Shown here: in pieces, positions 7,279-14,927 of the stretch
Layout of the letters: every line of letters starts with the position of its first letter
Position numbering within the stretch: position 1 is the stretch's first letter
Source: Hymenobacter psoromatis
GTDB lineage: Bacteria > Bacteroidota > Bacteroidia > Cytophagales > Hymenobacteraceae
Direction: 5' to 3'
DNA: 64,000 nt
NCBI GenBank assembly: GCA_001596155.1
Contig: CP014771.1
Span: forward strand, 2,790,001-2,854,000
Program-made: the position numbers and the translations under genes
Notes under the pieces: generated by a model
Seen by the model: only the letters and a program-made list of their open reading frames with translations
Told to the model about the DNA's origin: nothing
Databases searched by the model: none

Positions 7279-8565
7279 TTAGGGCATGACGAAGCCCAGG
7301 TCCACAGTCACGATGTTGGCCGCGAGGCCGGTGGTTTGCCAGTAGTGGCCGTAGCGTAAATCCAGTGATTTGAACTTGGCAACCCTACCCCCAAAGGGCG
7401 TTTTGAAGCGCCCCAGGCCGTAGAGCGGGGCGTAGCGGAAACCCAGGCCCACCTTTTGGGCCGTGAAGGCCGACAGGTCGTAGTCGGAGGTATAATATTC
7501 ATCCGTAACCGAGTGGGCCAGGTAGGGCGCGAAGTAGGTCGCGGCCGTCTGGGTATGGTAGCGGTAGAAGGGATAGAGCGCGAAAAACGGCGACACTTTC
7601 ACCGGCGCTTCCAGCTCGAAGGTGTGCGCCCGGATGCCGAAATTATCGTTGTAGAAGCGGTAAAAACCCCGGATTTGCACCAGGTCGGTGGCGTAGTAGT
7701 TCAGGCGCAGGCCCACGGGATACTTGTTGCGCAGGCGGGGCAGCAGCTCGGTTTTGGCGGTGCCCAGGGTGCCGGGCGTGCCCAGCGTGGGGCTGCTATC
7801 ATAGAAATAAACCCGGTGAAACGGCGTGCTCAGCAGTCCGCGCTGGCTCACGAGTTCGGTGCTCACGGCCAGCTGCAGGCGCTGGTTGATAACCTGCGAA
7901 TACACGATAGTCAGGTTGTAGCTCTGGCGGTTATCGAAGCCCGAGCCGTGGGCCTGGTTGCCCTTGCCGGTGGTGCCGGTGCGCAGCTCTACGGGCAAAA
8001 TCAGCGTCACCTGGTCCAGGTACACCTGCCCGGCCACGCTCAGCTCGCGGTTGCCGTTGCGCGAGCCGTGAGTCCAGGAGCCGGCCAGGTTAAACGACTG
8101 GTAGTCATATTCTTTGGAAGCCCCGCCGCCCACGCCCACAATGGTGCGCTTGTCCTTCAGGGTGCGGTTATAGCCCAGGTCGATGTGGTAGCGCGTGTCG
8201 TTGGACGAGGGCGAGGATATTACCTGGTCGATGCGGTCGGTCGAAGCCGAGGCGTAGTGGTCGAAGCCTACATTGGCCGTGAAGCGAGCCACCGAATCGA
8301 GCGGCAAGTTCAGGATAATAGTGGGCGCCACGTCGGTAAGGTGCTGCGTGCCAATGCCGCCCTCCACGGCCCCGTGGTTGCCATTTTGCTGGTAGTAGCT
8401 GGTGATGAAGTCCACGTCGGTTTCCCCCACCGACACCCGCTCGTGGTTGGCCACCGAGGCCGAGGCTGGAATGCCCGAGCCGTCGAGGCGGTTGGGATTG
8501 GGGACGCCCTGGGCCAGGGTGGCCAGCGGGGCAAAAAGGAGAAGACCGAAAAGTATATTTTTCAC
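7279..8565 (-). CDS. DUF3570-family outer-membrane beta-barrel-like protein
   Basis: A 428-residue secreted protein with a signal peptide (MKNILFGLLLFAPLATLAQG). The body has alternating polar/hydrophobic segments rich in Tyr, Asn and Gly typical of beta-barrels, with family landmarks near residues 45-60 (VSVGETDVDFITSYYQ) and a regular C-terminal strand pattern ending LGFVMP. DUF3570 proteins are commonly encoded beside DUF4266 and thiol or flavin-transfer proteins; function is not established. Here a DUF4266 gene and a Rieske protein gene lie upstream in the same orientation, so a periplasmic/outer-membrane redox-linked role is plausible. Confidence 0.85.
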   Translation of the reverse strand: MKNILFGLLLFAPLATLAQGVPNPNRLDGSGIPASASVANHERVSVGETDVDFITSYYQQNGNHGAVEGGIGTQHLTDVAPTIILNLPLDSVARFTANVGFDHYASASTDRIDQVISSPSSNDTRYHIDLGYNRTLKDKRTIVGVGGGASKEYDYQSFNLAGSWTHGSRNGNRELSVAGQVYLDQVTLILPVELRTGTTGKGNQAHGSGFDNRQSYNLTIVYSQVINQRLQLAVSTELVSQRGLLSTPFHRVYFYDSSPTLGTPGTLGTAKTELLPRLRNKYPVGLRLNYYATDLVQIRGFYRFYNDNFGIRAHTFELEAPVKVSPFFALYPFYRYHTQTAATYFAPYLAHSVTDEYYTSDYDLSAFTAQKVGLGFRYAPLYGLGRFKTPFGGRVAKFKSLDLRYGHYWQTTGLAANIVTVDLGFVMP

Positions 8566-8751
8566 TAACGCGTAAATTAGGTAAGTAGCCGGAATTAAAC
8601 AGCAGGCAGAAAGGCCGTATTAGCCTGATAATCAAGTAAAAAACGCAAATTTTATTACTTTTTGCTTACTACTTATAAATGAATTAAAAATTCAGGACTG
8701 CGCCCTGCGGCAGCACTTGACGCCGCCGGTATGCTGAATTCATTATTAGAA

Positions 8752-8982
8752 TCAGTTGCAGCCGCAGCCGCCGCCTACTTTGCCGCCGTTGGCGCCGCCC
8801 CCACCCTCGCGGTAGCTCTCGAAGTTGACTTCGGAGGTTTCGACTTTGCGGGTGGCCAGCTTCATATCCTCGTCGTTGAGGTAGGCTTTCTGGTAGGCGG
8901 CCACCGACACGCAGCTCGGGAGCAGGGCGCTGGCAGCCAGCAGCAGGCCCAGCAAGGCCGGGCGGAAGGGAAAAGGCTTCAT
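8752..8982 (-). CDS. DUF4266-family small lipoprotein
   Basis: A 76-residue protein with a lipoprotein signal peptide (lipobox near LLPSC), then the DUF4266 core SVAAYQKAYLNDEDM and a Gly-rich tail ending GGGCGCN. The C-terminal Cys pair with Gly repeats is the family hallmark and may bind metal or form disulfides; that function is not known. It lies about 190 bases upstream of the DUF3570 gene and just after the Rieske gene in the same direction, a combination that recurs in Bacteroidota and Proteobacteria. Confidence 0.88.
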   Translation of the reverse strand: MKPFPFRPALLGLLLAASALLPSCVSVAAYQKAYLNDEDMKLATRKVETSEVNFESYREGGGGANGGKVGGGCGCN

Positions 8983-9028
8983 AGAATAGCGGCGCGAAAA
9001 GAGGGGGGTAGGAGCGGCCCGGTGCGGC

Positions 9029-9484
9029 CTAACTCGTGATGGTGAGGATGTTGCCGCTCTGCGCCACGGTGTATTGGCGCAGCCCGCCCGGCGAGGGGCC
9101 GCTGACCACGCCGCCGCTCAGGTTGAAAATGGCGTTGTGATTGGGGCAGATAAAGCGGTTCTGCGACGGGTTGAAATATACGCTGGTGCCCTGGTGCGGG
9201 CACGATGCCTGGAAGGCGAGGTAGGTGCCGGCCGTGGTTTTGGCCACGATAATGGCGCGGCTATCAACGTAGATGTAGCCCAAGGTAGCGTCGTTGAGCG
9301 GCGCGCTGGTGGTGGCCGTCAGGTCCACCGTGAGGTTGACGCCGGTGGCGGCGGCCACGGGCGTGGGGTTGCTGCCCGCGCTGTTGCCGCAGCCGCCCAG
9401 GCAGGCCGAGGCCAGCAGCGAAGCCGCCCCGAGCCCGAAGAGCTGCATGAAATCTTTACGGTTCATTTCCGAAGTATTTGCCAT
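9029..9484 (-). CDS. Rieske [2Fe-2S] protein, exported
   Basis: A 151-residue electron-transfer protein. The Rieske cluster ligands are visible as CPHQGTSVYFNPSQNR then CPNH (C-x-H...C-x-x-H), followed by a GxxxxGP-like turn (GGVVSGPSPGGLRQY). The N-terminus (MNRKDFMQLFGLGAASLLASAC) is a lipoprotein-type or Tat-like signal with Cys near residue 28. The start is set at 9484 (MANTSEMNRKDF); MNRKDF at 9466 is also possible, while a longer upstream frame is Pro/Leu-rich noise. It is a single-domain Rieske protein without oxygenase parts. With the DUF4266 and DUF3570 genes downstream it suggests a small periplasmic redox module; the partner is unknown. Confidence 0.9.
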   Translation of the reverse strand: MANTSEMNRKDFMQLFGLGAASLLASACLGGCGNSAGSNPTPVAAATGVNLTVDLTATTSAPLNDATLGYIYVDSRAIIVAKTTAGTYLAFQASCPHQGTSVYFNPSQNRFICPNHNAIFNLSGGVVSGPSPGGLRQYTVAQSGNILTITS

Positions 9485-9720
9485 CGCTAAAGCACGGGAA
9501 AAAGGGTGAAGCGTAAAAGAAATATCACTAGCGTAGCTGGTAAAAGCTTGCCTGCCCAGCCTGGCGGGCAGCTTTGGTAGTAAGAGCCACCAAACTCCGC
9601 CTACCCCCACGCCCTCCCGCAATTTATTTTACCCGGCCCAACGCGTTGCACTGATTAGGCTGACTATCAAACTAGCGCAGTTCACAAGTCCGTGTGCACG
9701 AACCTGAAATTTGCTGTCAT

Positions 9721-9848
9721 AGGCATCATATAGCCAGTATCAGTCCGGCATTCCGGGCTTGCCAAGGAATCTCGCCCGCGTTGTCGGACACTGCCCGAAC
9801 GGCCCGCGCGCAATTTTTCGGCAAGCTCAGCATGACAGGATGATGCCT
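9721..9848. repeat. Diverged copy of the GTCATTCCGAGC palindromic family
   Basis: AGGCATCAT and ATGATGCCT form the outer arms; inside, CCGGCATTCCGGGCTTGCCA and a mismatched reverse counterpart (CGGCAAGCTCAGCATGACAGG) are recognisable. The arms have drifted, so this is an old copy. Confidence 0.7.
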
Positions 9849-9960
9849 GCCTGAACAGCTCCACCAGAGCGTCAACTACGCTGCTCAGCGAACACGCGCG
9901 CCGCCCCAAAATGGCCGGGCCAGGGCGGCGGGGTGGCCAATGGCAACGAGGGCGGCGGCG

Positions 9961-10075
9961 CTGTAGCGGAAGGACTCGAACCTTCAGGAAGTGGTTAGGC
10001 GGCGCGGGCGGCGCTTTATCCCGAGCCTTCACCCCCGAGAGAGGAGGGCGTGTCTGCCAGTTTCACCACGCTACA
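9961..10075 (-). tRNA. Class II tRNA-like gene with an oversized variable arm (anticodon CTC)
   Basis: Read leftward from 10075 the sequence forms an acceptor stem TGTAGCG/CGCTACA, a D arm GTG-AAACTGGCAGA-CAC like tRNA-Leu, an anticodon stem CCCTC/GGGGG with loop CTCTCTC (anticodon CTC, a Glu anticodon), and a T arm GAAGG-TTCGAGT-CCTTC. Between anticodon and T arms lie about 45 bases, far longer than ordinary class II arms, with Gly/Cys-codon-like GC repeats that could pair. No CCA is encoded. The Leu-like D arm with a Glu anticodon and a U rather than a purine at position 37 are odd. It may be a degenerate tRNA-Leu, a gene with an insertion, or a non-decoding tRNA-like RNA. Confidence 0.5.
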
Positions 10076-10289
10076 AGAATACGCCGGCGGCAAAGCAGCA
10101 GCAAAATTGGCCGGACTAGCGGCGGCAGAAAATGAGCAAGCTCACTTTCGAAAGTGACGCGTGGCATTTGGCCGGGCCCGCCCCACGGCGAATTTTGATG
10201 CCTTGTTCTCCCCGTCTTTGCCCAGCAGCCCTACCCCCTTGGCAGAGCTGAGGCGGCACCGGCCACCCCGCCCTTTTCCCTTCCCGCCC

Positions 10290-10892
10290 ATGCTTTCGCG
10301 CGTTTTCGCTTCCTGTCCTGGCTATCGCGGCGCGGGCAGGGGGGTTGGGCTGCTGCTGCTGGCGCTGCTGAGCAGCCAGGCCAGCTGGAGCCAGCGCCCC
10401 CAGCCCTCGCGCAAAATTGCGCTGCCGGCCGGCACCGACAAAAAAGAGCTCTCGCCCAAGCAGGTGGATGAAGCCCTGCGCCTATTCTTGCGGGCCGATT
10501 CGCTGCAACAGGCCAGCCGGGTGCAGCCGGGCCTGGAAGCCGATGCTGAGGGCTTCGTGCTGGACCAGACTATTACCAAGCCGGGCCATGATTTCTACGA
10601 GCTGTTCTACAGCTCGTTGCAGGCCGTTACGGGCCTGGGCGACTATACCATCACGCTGAGCGAGCGGCCCATTCGGGGCACGTCGTCGCTCATTTCGATG
10701 AACGTGAACGATACCGAGCTGCTCGAAATACCCCTGCCCACCCGCATCGAGCAAATTGAAGAGGCCGTGGCCGCCGCCGTCGAAACGGCCGGCGACTACC
10801 TCACCGAGCAGCAGACCCTCAGCACCCAGATGGAAACCGTGCATCCGACCTCCGCCGCTTCGCCTACCCCCGCCCCGCCGCCCAAGCACTAG
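10290..10892 (+). CDS. csgE: Curli production assembly/transport component CsgE
   Basis: CsgE is the periplasmic cap and specificity factor that brings curlin subunits to the CsgG pore. The 200-residue protein starts MLSRVFASCPGYRG with a signal peptide ending near ASWSQ, longer than E. coli CsgE (129). The family core lies at about 90-180: LDQTITKPGHDFYELFYSSL, YTITLSERPIRGTSSLISM and LPTRIEQIEEAVAAAVETAG. The C-terminus is Pro-rich. The ATG at 10290 is chosen because the signal peptide begins there. It is the first gene of the curli locus, 55 bases before csgF. Confidence 0.92.
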   Translation: MLSRVFASCPGYRGAGRGVGLLLLALLSSQASWSQRPQPSRKIALPAGTDKKELSPKQVDEALRLFLRADSLQQASRVQPGLEADAEGFVLDQTITKPGHDFYELFYSSLQAVTGLGDYTITLSERPIRGTSSLISMNVNDTELLEIPLPTRIEQIEEAVAAAVETAGDYLTEQQTLSTQMETVHPTSAASPTPAPPPKH

Positions 10893-10947
10893 CCGGCCGC
10901 GGCCCCACCCCAACCTACCCTACCCCCACCTCTCTTCACTACCTGCT

Positions 10948-11370
10948 ATGAACAAACATTTTCTCGTACTGCTGCTGCTCGTGCTGGGCAGCGCGGCCCG
11001 CCCGGCCCAGGCCCAACGCTTTGTATATACGCCGGTGAACCCGGCTTTTGGCGGCAACACCTTCAACTACAGCTGGCTGCAAGCCTCGGCCACGGCCCAG
11101 AACACCACCGTGGACCCGGCTTCCGCTGGCCAGAACGCCACCGCCAACCCGCTCACCCAGTTCAGCGCCAACCTCAACCAGCAGGTGCTTTCGCAGCTCA
11201 CCAACCGGCTGCTGACCTCGCAGTTTGGCCAGGGCGCCATCAAGGCCGGGTCCTACACGGTGGGCACTTACCAGATTCAGGTAACGCCCGGCGGCAACGG
11301 GGTAGTGGTGACGGTGGTGGACTCCGGCACCGGCAACCAGACGACCATCACCATTCCTAACGGCTTGTAG
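10948..11370 (+). CDS. csgF: Curli assembly protein CsgF
   Basis: CsgF binds the CsgG channel and carries nucleation to the outer surface. The 140-residue protein has a signal peptide (MNKHFLVLLLLVLGSAARPAQA), the conserved FVYTPVNPAFGGNTFNYSWL motif that inserts into the CsgG constriction, and a C-terminal domain ending TITIPNGL. Length matches E. coli CsgF (138). It lies between csgE and csgG, with only five bases before the csgG start, so the three are surely one operon. Confidence 0.95.
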   Translation: MNKHFLVLLLLVLGSAARPAQAQRFVYTPVNPAFGGNTFNYSWLQASATAQNTTVDPASAGQNATANPLTQFSANLNQQVLSQLTNRLLTSQFGQGAIKAGSYTVGTYQIQVTPGGNGVVVTVVDSGTGNQTTITIPNGL

Positions 11371-11375
11371 GTCAT

Positions 11376-12821
11376 ATGCTTGCCACCTGCCTACCCCAGC
11401 CTACCCCCCGCCGCTGGCCCTGGGCCGCGCGCGGCCTGCTGGCCGCCGCGCTGCTCACGGCCAGCAGCTGCGTGCCCTACCTGCACCAGCACCTGCTGGC
11501 GCCGCAACCCGCCCGCCTGGGGGCCGAGGTGGCCGGCAACGAGCCGTGGCACCAACTGCCCGCCCCCGCCGGCAAGACGGTGGTGGCGGTGTACAAGTTT
11601 CGGGACCAGACGGGCCAGTACCGCCTCCAGGACAACGGCACCAGTTTCTCCACCGTCGTCACGCAGGGCGCTACCAGCATTTTGCTGCGGGCCCTGGAAG
11701 AGTCGCGCTGGTTTGAATCGATTGAGCGCGAAAACATCGGCAACCTGCTGAATGAGCGCAAGATAATTCGCTCGGCGCAGTCCGAGTTCGCGGCCCAGAC
11801 CGGCAAGCAGGCGTTGCCGCTGGCCTCGATGCTCTTCGCCAGCATTATTCTGGAGGGCGGCATTATCTCCTATGATTCCAACATCATTACGGGCGGCGGC
11901 GGGCTGCGCTACTTCGGGTCCGGTGCCTCGGGCCAGTACCGGCAGGATAGGGTGACGGTGTACCTGCGGGCCATCAGCACCAACACGGGGCGCATCATGA
12001 AAACGGTGTACACGTCCAAAACCATCCTGTCGCAGCAGGTGAGCGCGGGCGTGTTTCAGTTCGTGGATTTCAAGCACCTGCTCGAAACCGAAACGGGCTT
12101 TACCTACAACGAGCCCAGCGAGATGGCCGTGAAGGAGGCTATCGAGAAGTCGGTGCAGGCCCTTATTATGGAAGGCGTGCAGGACCGATTCTGGGCCCCG
12201 CGCGACACGGCCGAAGCCCACGGCCCGGCCATGCGGACCTATCTGCGCGAAAAAACCGAGAACCTGAACATCGACGAGCTGGGCCGGGTGCAGCAGCCGC
12301 GCCGCGCCGCCGTGGGCCTGCGCCTGGCCGGCGCCGCGCAGCGCTACTCGGGCGACTACAGCAACCCGCAGCTGCGGCCCGCCATTGAAGCCAGCCTGCA
12401 CGTGCAGGTGAACCCGGCCTGGAGCCTGTTTGCCACCGGGGGCCGGGGAGGGCTGGCGGCGGGGGTAGGCGGCAGCTCCTTCGACCAGACCTTTCTATAC
12501 GCGGAGGCGGGCGCGCTGCTGCGCCTGCTCCCGCGGGACCGCCTCACGCCCTACCTGCTGGCCGGCGGCGGCGTTACGCGGCGCGAGCGGCGCACCGACA
12601 CGCCGTATAACACGCTGCCCCACGCCGTGGTGGGGGTAGGGCTCGAATACCTGGTGACCAACCGCCTGGGCGTGAGCGCGCAGCTCGATAATCACCTCTA
12701 CTTCAACGACCAGCTCGACCTGCTGGCGCGAGGCAGCTACAACGACTACTACTGGGGTGCCCGCGTGGGCGCGGTGTTTTACCTGGGCCGGCTGGGCGGG
12801 CCGGCGGGGCGGCCCCGCTAG
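11376..12821 (+). CDS. csgG: Curli secretion channel CsgG with C-terminal barrel-like extension
   Basis: CsgG forms the outer-membrane pore for curlin export. A lipoprotein signal ends LLTASSC (Cys about 32). The CsgG domain spans about 50-285: KTVVAVYKFRDQTGQY, LLRALEESRWFESIERE.IGNLLNERK, ASIILEGGIISYDSN and YLRAISTNTGRIMKTVYTSK. E. coli CsgG is 277 residues; this protein has 481. The extra C-terminal 190 residues (about 300-481) have the alternating pattern of a small beta-barrel (SLFATGGRGGLAAGVGGSS, YLLAGGGVTRRE, WGARVGAVFYLG). Such extensions occur in Bacteroidota CsgG proteins; their role is unknown. The start at 11376 directly follows csgF. Confidence 0.95.
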   Translation: MLATCLPQPTPRRWPWAARGLLAAALLTASSCVPYLHQHLLAPQPARLGAEVAGNEPWHQLPAPAGKTVVAVYKFRDQTGQYRLQDNGTSFSTVVTQGATSILLRALEESRWFESIERENIGNLLNERKIIRSAQSEFAAQTGKQALPLASMLFASIILEGGIISYDSNIITGGGGLRYFGSGASGQYRQDRVTVYLRAISTNTGRIMKTVYTSKTILSQQVSAGVFQFVDFKHLLETETGFTYNEPSEMAVKEAIEKSVQALIMEGVQDRFWAPRDTAEAHGPAMRTYLREKTENLNIDELGRVQQPRRAAVGLRLAGAAQRYSGDYSNPQLRPAIEASLHVQVNPAWSLFATGGRGGLAAGVGGSSFDQTFLYAEAGALLRLLPRDRLTPYLLAGGGVTRRERRTDTPYNTLPHAVVGVGLEYLVTNRLGVSAQLDNHLYFNDQLDLLARGSYNDYYWGARVGAVFYLGRLGGPAGRPR

Positions 12822-12930
12822 CCGGCAAAACCTCCGGCGTACGTATTTATACCTGGTACGATATCATTTTAGAGAGAAAGTTTTTAAAATTACTCCCTTT
12901 GGGGTATTGATTCTAGGTTACTACCCCCAA

Positions 12931-12938
12931 TACCTTTG
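12931..12938 (+). promoter_or_regulatory. Bacteroidota-type -7 promoter box upstream of the curlin gene
   Basis: TACCTTTG matches the TAnnTTTG -7 consensus of the phylum's main sigma factor and lies 62 bases before the csgA-like ATG. A clear -33 TTTG at standard spacing is not obvious. The surrounding spacer is much more AT-rich than the genes, as expected for a separate promoter of the major subunit. Confidence 0.6.
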
Positions 12939-12999
12939 ACTTATTCTTCCGGCCGGAGAATGTCTCTCTCATCCCCTACCACTTCAACTACCCAACCTC

Positions 13000-13632
13000 A
13001 TGAATACGCTTAAACTCAAACTGCTCGCCGCTTCCCTGTTCGCTTGCTCCGCCGCGTTTGCCCAAACCCCGCGCACTACCCCCTACGACCTTGGCACGGC
13101 TCCCGGCCCTAATAATGGCGTGGGTGCTTCTACCAGCCGCTCGACTTCTGCGCGCGGCGTGTCGTTCACCAACGACTCCTACGTGCTGCAGAACGGCCCC
13201 AGCCAGTATGCCAAGGTGGACCAGAGCGGCGGCGGTGCCGGCAACTCGGCCGACATCATTCAGAATCTGGCCAACGACCCGTCTGACTTCGGCATGGACG
13301 CTACTCAGACCCAGATTCACAGCGGCACAGCCGGCCGCAACAAGGCATTTGCCCGCCAGGATGGCGACCGCAGCGTGTCTATCCAGTACCAGCAGGGTGG
13401 TGGCAACACGGGCAACGTGTACCAGGATGACGAGGACTTCAACTACGCCACGCAGTCGCAGATTGGCGACAACAACCGGGCCGGCATCACGCAGAACAGC
13501 GGCGATAACTACGCCAAGCAGACGCAGCAAGGCAACAACAACTACGCTACCACGCAGCAGCAGAACTACGCCAGCTCCAGCACCATTGCCCAGACTGGCA
13601 ACATGAACACGGCTATCGTAAGCCAGCGCTAG
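13000..13632 (+). CDS. csgA: Curlin repeat protein, probable major curli subunit
   Basis: Secreted amyloid subunit of the extracellular curli fibre. A signal peptide (MNTLKLKLLAASLFACSAAFAQ) is followed by Asn/Gln/Gly-rich curlin repeats: QIGDNNRAGITQNSGDNYA, QTQQGNNNYATT and IAQTGNMNTAIVSQ, with spaced Gln and Asn that stack in curli beta-solenoids. It has 210 residues (E. coli CsgA 151). It lies 178 bases after csgG with its own -7 box, and a strong stem-loop separates it from the next curlin gene. Assignment as CsgA rather than CsgB rests on gene order and size; the csgA symbol is tentative. Confidence 0.85.
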   Translation: MNTLKLKLLAASLFACSAAFAQTPRTTPYDLGTAPGPNNGVGASTSRSTSARGVSFTNDSYVLQNGPSQYAKVDQSGGGAGNSADIIQNLANDPSDFGMDATQTQIHSGTAGRNKAFARQDGDRSVSIQYQQGGGNTGNVYQDDEDFNYATQSQIGDNNRAGITQNSGDNYAKQTQQGNNNYATTQQQNYASSSTIAQTGNMNTAIVSQR

Positions 13633-13669
13633 TCGCTTCCTACCCGGCCGTTCGGGCCGGCCTGACTAC

Positions 13670-13712
13670 AGCCGGGCTCCGGGCTGGCAGCTTGCCAGCT
13701 TGGAGCCCGGCT
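13670..13712 (+). promoter_or_regulatory. Stem-loop between the two curlin genes
   Basis: AGCCGGGCTCC (13670-13680) pairs with GGAGCCCGGCT (13702-13712), and an inner GCTGGCAG/CTTGCCAGC stem extends it. It lacks a T-run, so it looks more like an RNA-stabilising or partial-attenuation structure than a full terminator. It would let the first curlin be made in excess of the second. Confidence 0.65.
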
Positions 13713-13771
13713 TGATGGCTGCTTAACCCTGGCTTTGAGTACAACCGTTTTTTTCCTAAACCTCTACTAGT

Positions 13772-14392
13772 ATGAAAACCTGCTGGTTACTACTGCTACT
13801 TTGTTTGGGCCTCGGGCATGTGGCCTGGGCGCAAGCCCCCGGCACAAGCCAGGCCGCCACGGCCGAGCAGCGCCTGGCCGAAGACCTGGGGGTGGACCGC
13901 CTGCGCAACGCGCTGCTCCTGCCCGCTTCCGACGCGCGCAACACCACTTCCTTGCTGCAAACCGGCACGGCCAACACCGCCACTATCGACCAGACCAGCC
14001 TAGGCACGCCGGCCAACCAGGCCGCCGTGGTGCAGGCCGGCGTCGGCAATGGCCTGACGCTGAATCAGGCGGGCCTCGGCAACCAGGCGACCTTTGGCCA
14101 GACCGGCAACGCCAACCAGGCCACGCTGCGCCAGTCGGGCAGCAGCAACACCATTGATGGCCAGGTGACGGGCGACGACAACGCGCTGGACGTGCAGCAG
14201 CAGGGCCAAGGCAACCGCTACTCGACGCAGCTCACGGGCAACCGCGGCCGCTACACCATCGAGCAAATTGGCAGTGGCAACAGCCTGACGCAGCGCGAAA
14301 CCTCCACTACTACCCCCCTGCCCGGCTATAGCGTGCAGCAGCAGGGCAGCGGGATGCACCTGACCATTGAGCAGGGCAAGGTATTTCCGTAG
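13772..14392 (+). CDS. csgB: Curlin repeat protein, probable minor subunit/nucleator
   Basis: A second secreted curlin of 206 residues. The signal peptide is MKTCWLLLLLCLGLGHVAWAQ. Curlin repeats are regular from about 60: LLQTGTANTATIDQTS, VVQAGVGNGLTLNQAG, TFGQTGNANQATLRQSG and VQQQGQGNRYSTQLTG, each with the Q-x-G-x-x-N pattern. The repeats are cleaner than in the upstream curlin. By analogy with enteric bacteria one acts as nucleator on the cell surface; which one cannot be proved from sequence, so csgB is tentative. It is followed after 52 bases by the CsgH-like gene. Confidence 0.82.
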   Translation: MKTCWLLLLLCLGLGHVAWAQAPGTSQAATAEQRLAEDLGVDRLRNALLLPASDARNTTSLLQTGTANTATIDQTSLGTPANQAAVVQAGVGNGLTLNQAGLGNQATFGQTGNANQATLRQSGSSNTIDGQVTGDDNALDVQQQGQGNRYSTQLTGNRGRYTIEQIGSGNSLTQRETSTTTPLPGYSVQQQGSGMHLTIEQGKVFP

Positions 14393-14444
14393 CGGGCCGC
14401 GCGGTGCCGCTTTGCTTTTTTCTACGCCCTATCTACCTCTTACT

Positions 14445-14807
14445 ATGAAACTTACTTTGCTACTGGCCCTGGTGGCGTGGCCGGCCCTGGCGGCTTTGCA
14501 AGCCAGCCCGCCGTGCCTGGCCCACCTGGCGCTGCACGAGCAGGATGGCCTGCTGCACATCACGGGTAGCTGCCGCAGCCAGTTGGCGCAGGCGGCGCAG
14601 TACCGCTATGAGCTGCGCACGCAGCGCGCGGGGCGGGCGGGCCAATCCACTACTACCCAGGGCGGGCGCTTTGAGCTGCCAGCGGGCCAGGAGGTGACGC
14701 TTTCGCAAGTGAGCCTTAATGCTGGAGCCGATGCGCACTATCACCTGCACCTGCTGGTGTACGATGCCACTGGCCACGCCGTGGCCCAGGACTCGGCCAG
14801 CCGATGA
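14445..14807 (+). CDS. CsgH-like curli amyloid-inhibitor domain protein
   Basis: A 120-residue secreted protein (signal peptide MKLTLLLALVAWPALAALQA). The mature part fits the immunoglobulin-like CsgC/CsgH fold: YRYELRTQRAGRAGQSTTTQGG, FELPAGQEVTLSQVSLNAGAD then YHLHLLVYDATGHAVAQDS. CsgC/CsgH keep curlin from forming amyloid in the periplasm. Two Cys (CLAHL and GSCRS) could form a disulfide. Its place directly after two curlin genes supports this role. The alternative is an unrelated beta-sandwich. Confidence 0.8.
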   Translation: MKLTLLLALVAWPALAALQASPPCLAHLALHEQDGLLHITGSCRSQLAQAAQYRYELRTQRAGRAGQSTTTQGGRFELPAGQEVTLSQVSLNAGADAHYHLHLLVYDATGHAVAQDSASR

Positions 14808-14827
14808 TTCCCTCCCCCCCTCCCTCC

Positions 14828-14856
14828 GACTCAGGCAGCAGTGCCTGAGTCTTTTT
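14828..14856 (+). terminator. Rho-independent terminator after the CsgH-like gene
   Basis: A 10-base perfect stem, GACTCAGGCA with TGCCTGAGTC around a GCAG loop, is followed by TTTTT. It separates the curlin transcription unit from the propeller lipoprotein gene. Confidence 0.85.
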
Positions 14857-14927
14857 GAGTTTATACCGGCCGGGCTTTTTTGCCCTACCCCCTCGCGCTT
14901 CTCCCACCCTCCCCACTCCTTCTTTCT

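Larger units (their letters stand above)
9485..10289. other. 805-base region without a protein gene
   Basis: It contains the diverged palindromic repeat at 9721-9848 and the tRNA-like gene at 9961-10075 (minus strand), plus probable upstream sequences for the Rieske gene and for csgE. I see no convincing protein-coding frame. Confidence 0.7.
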
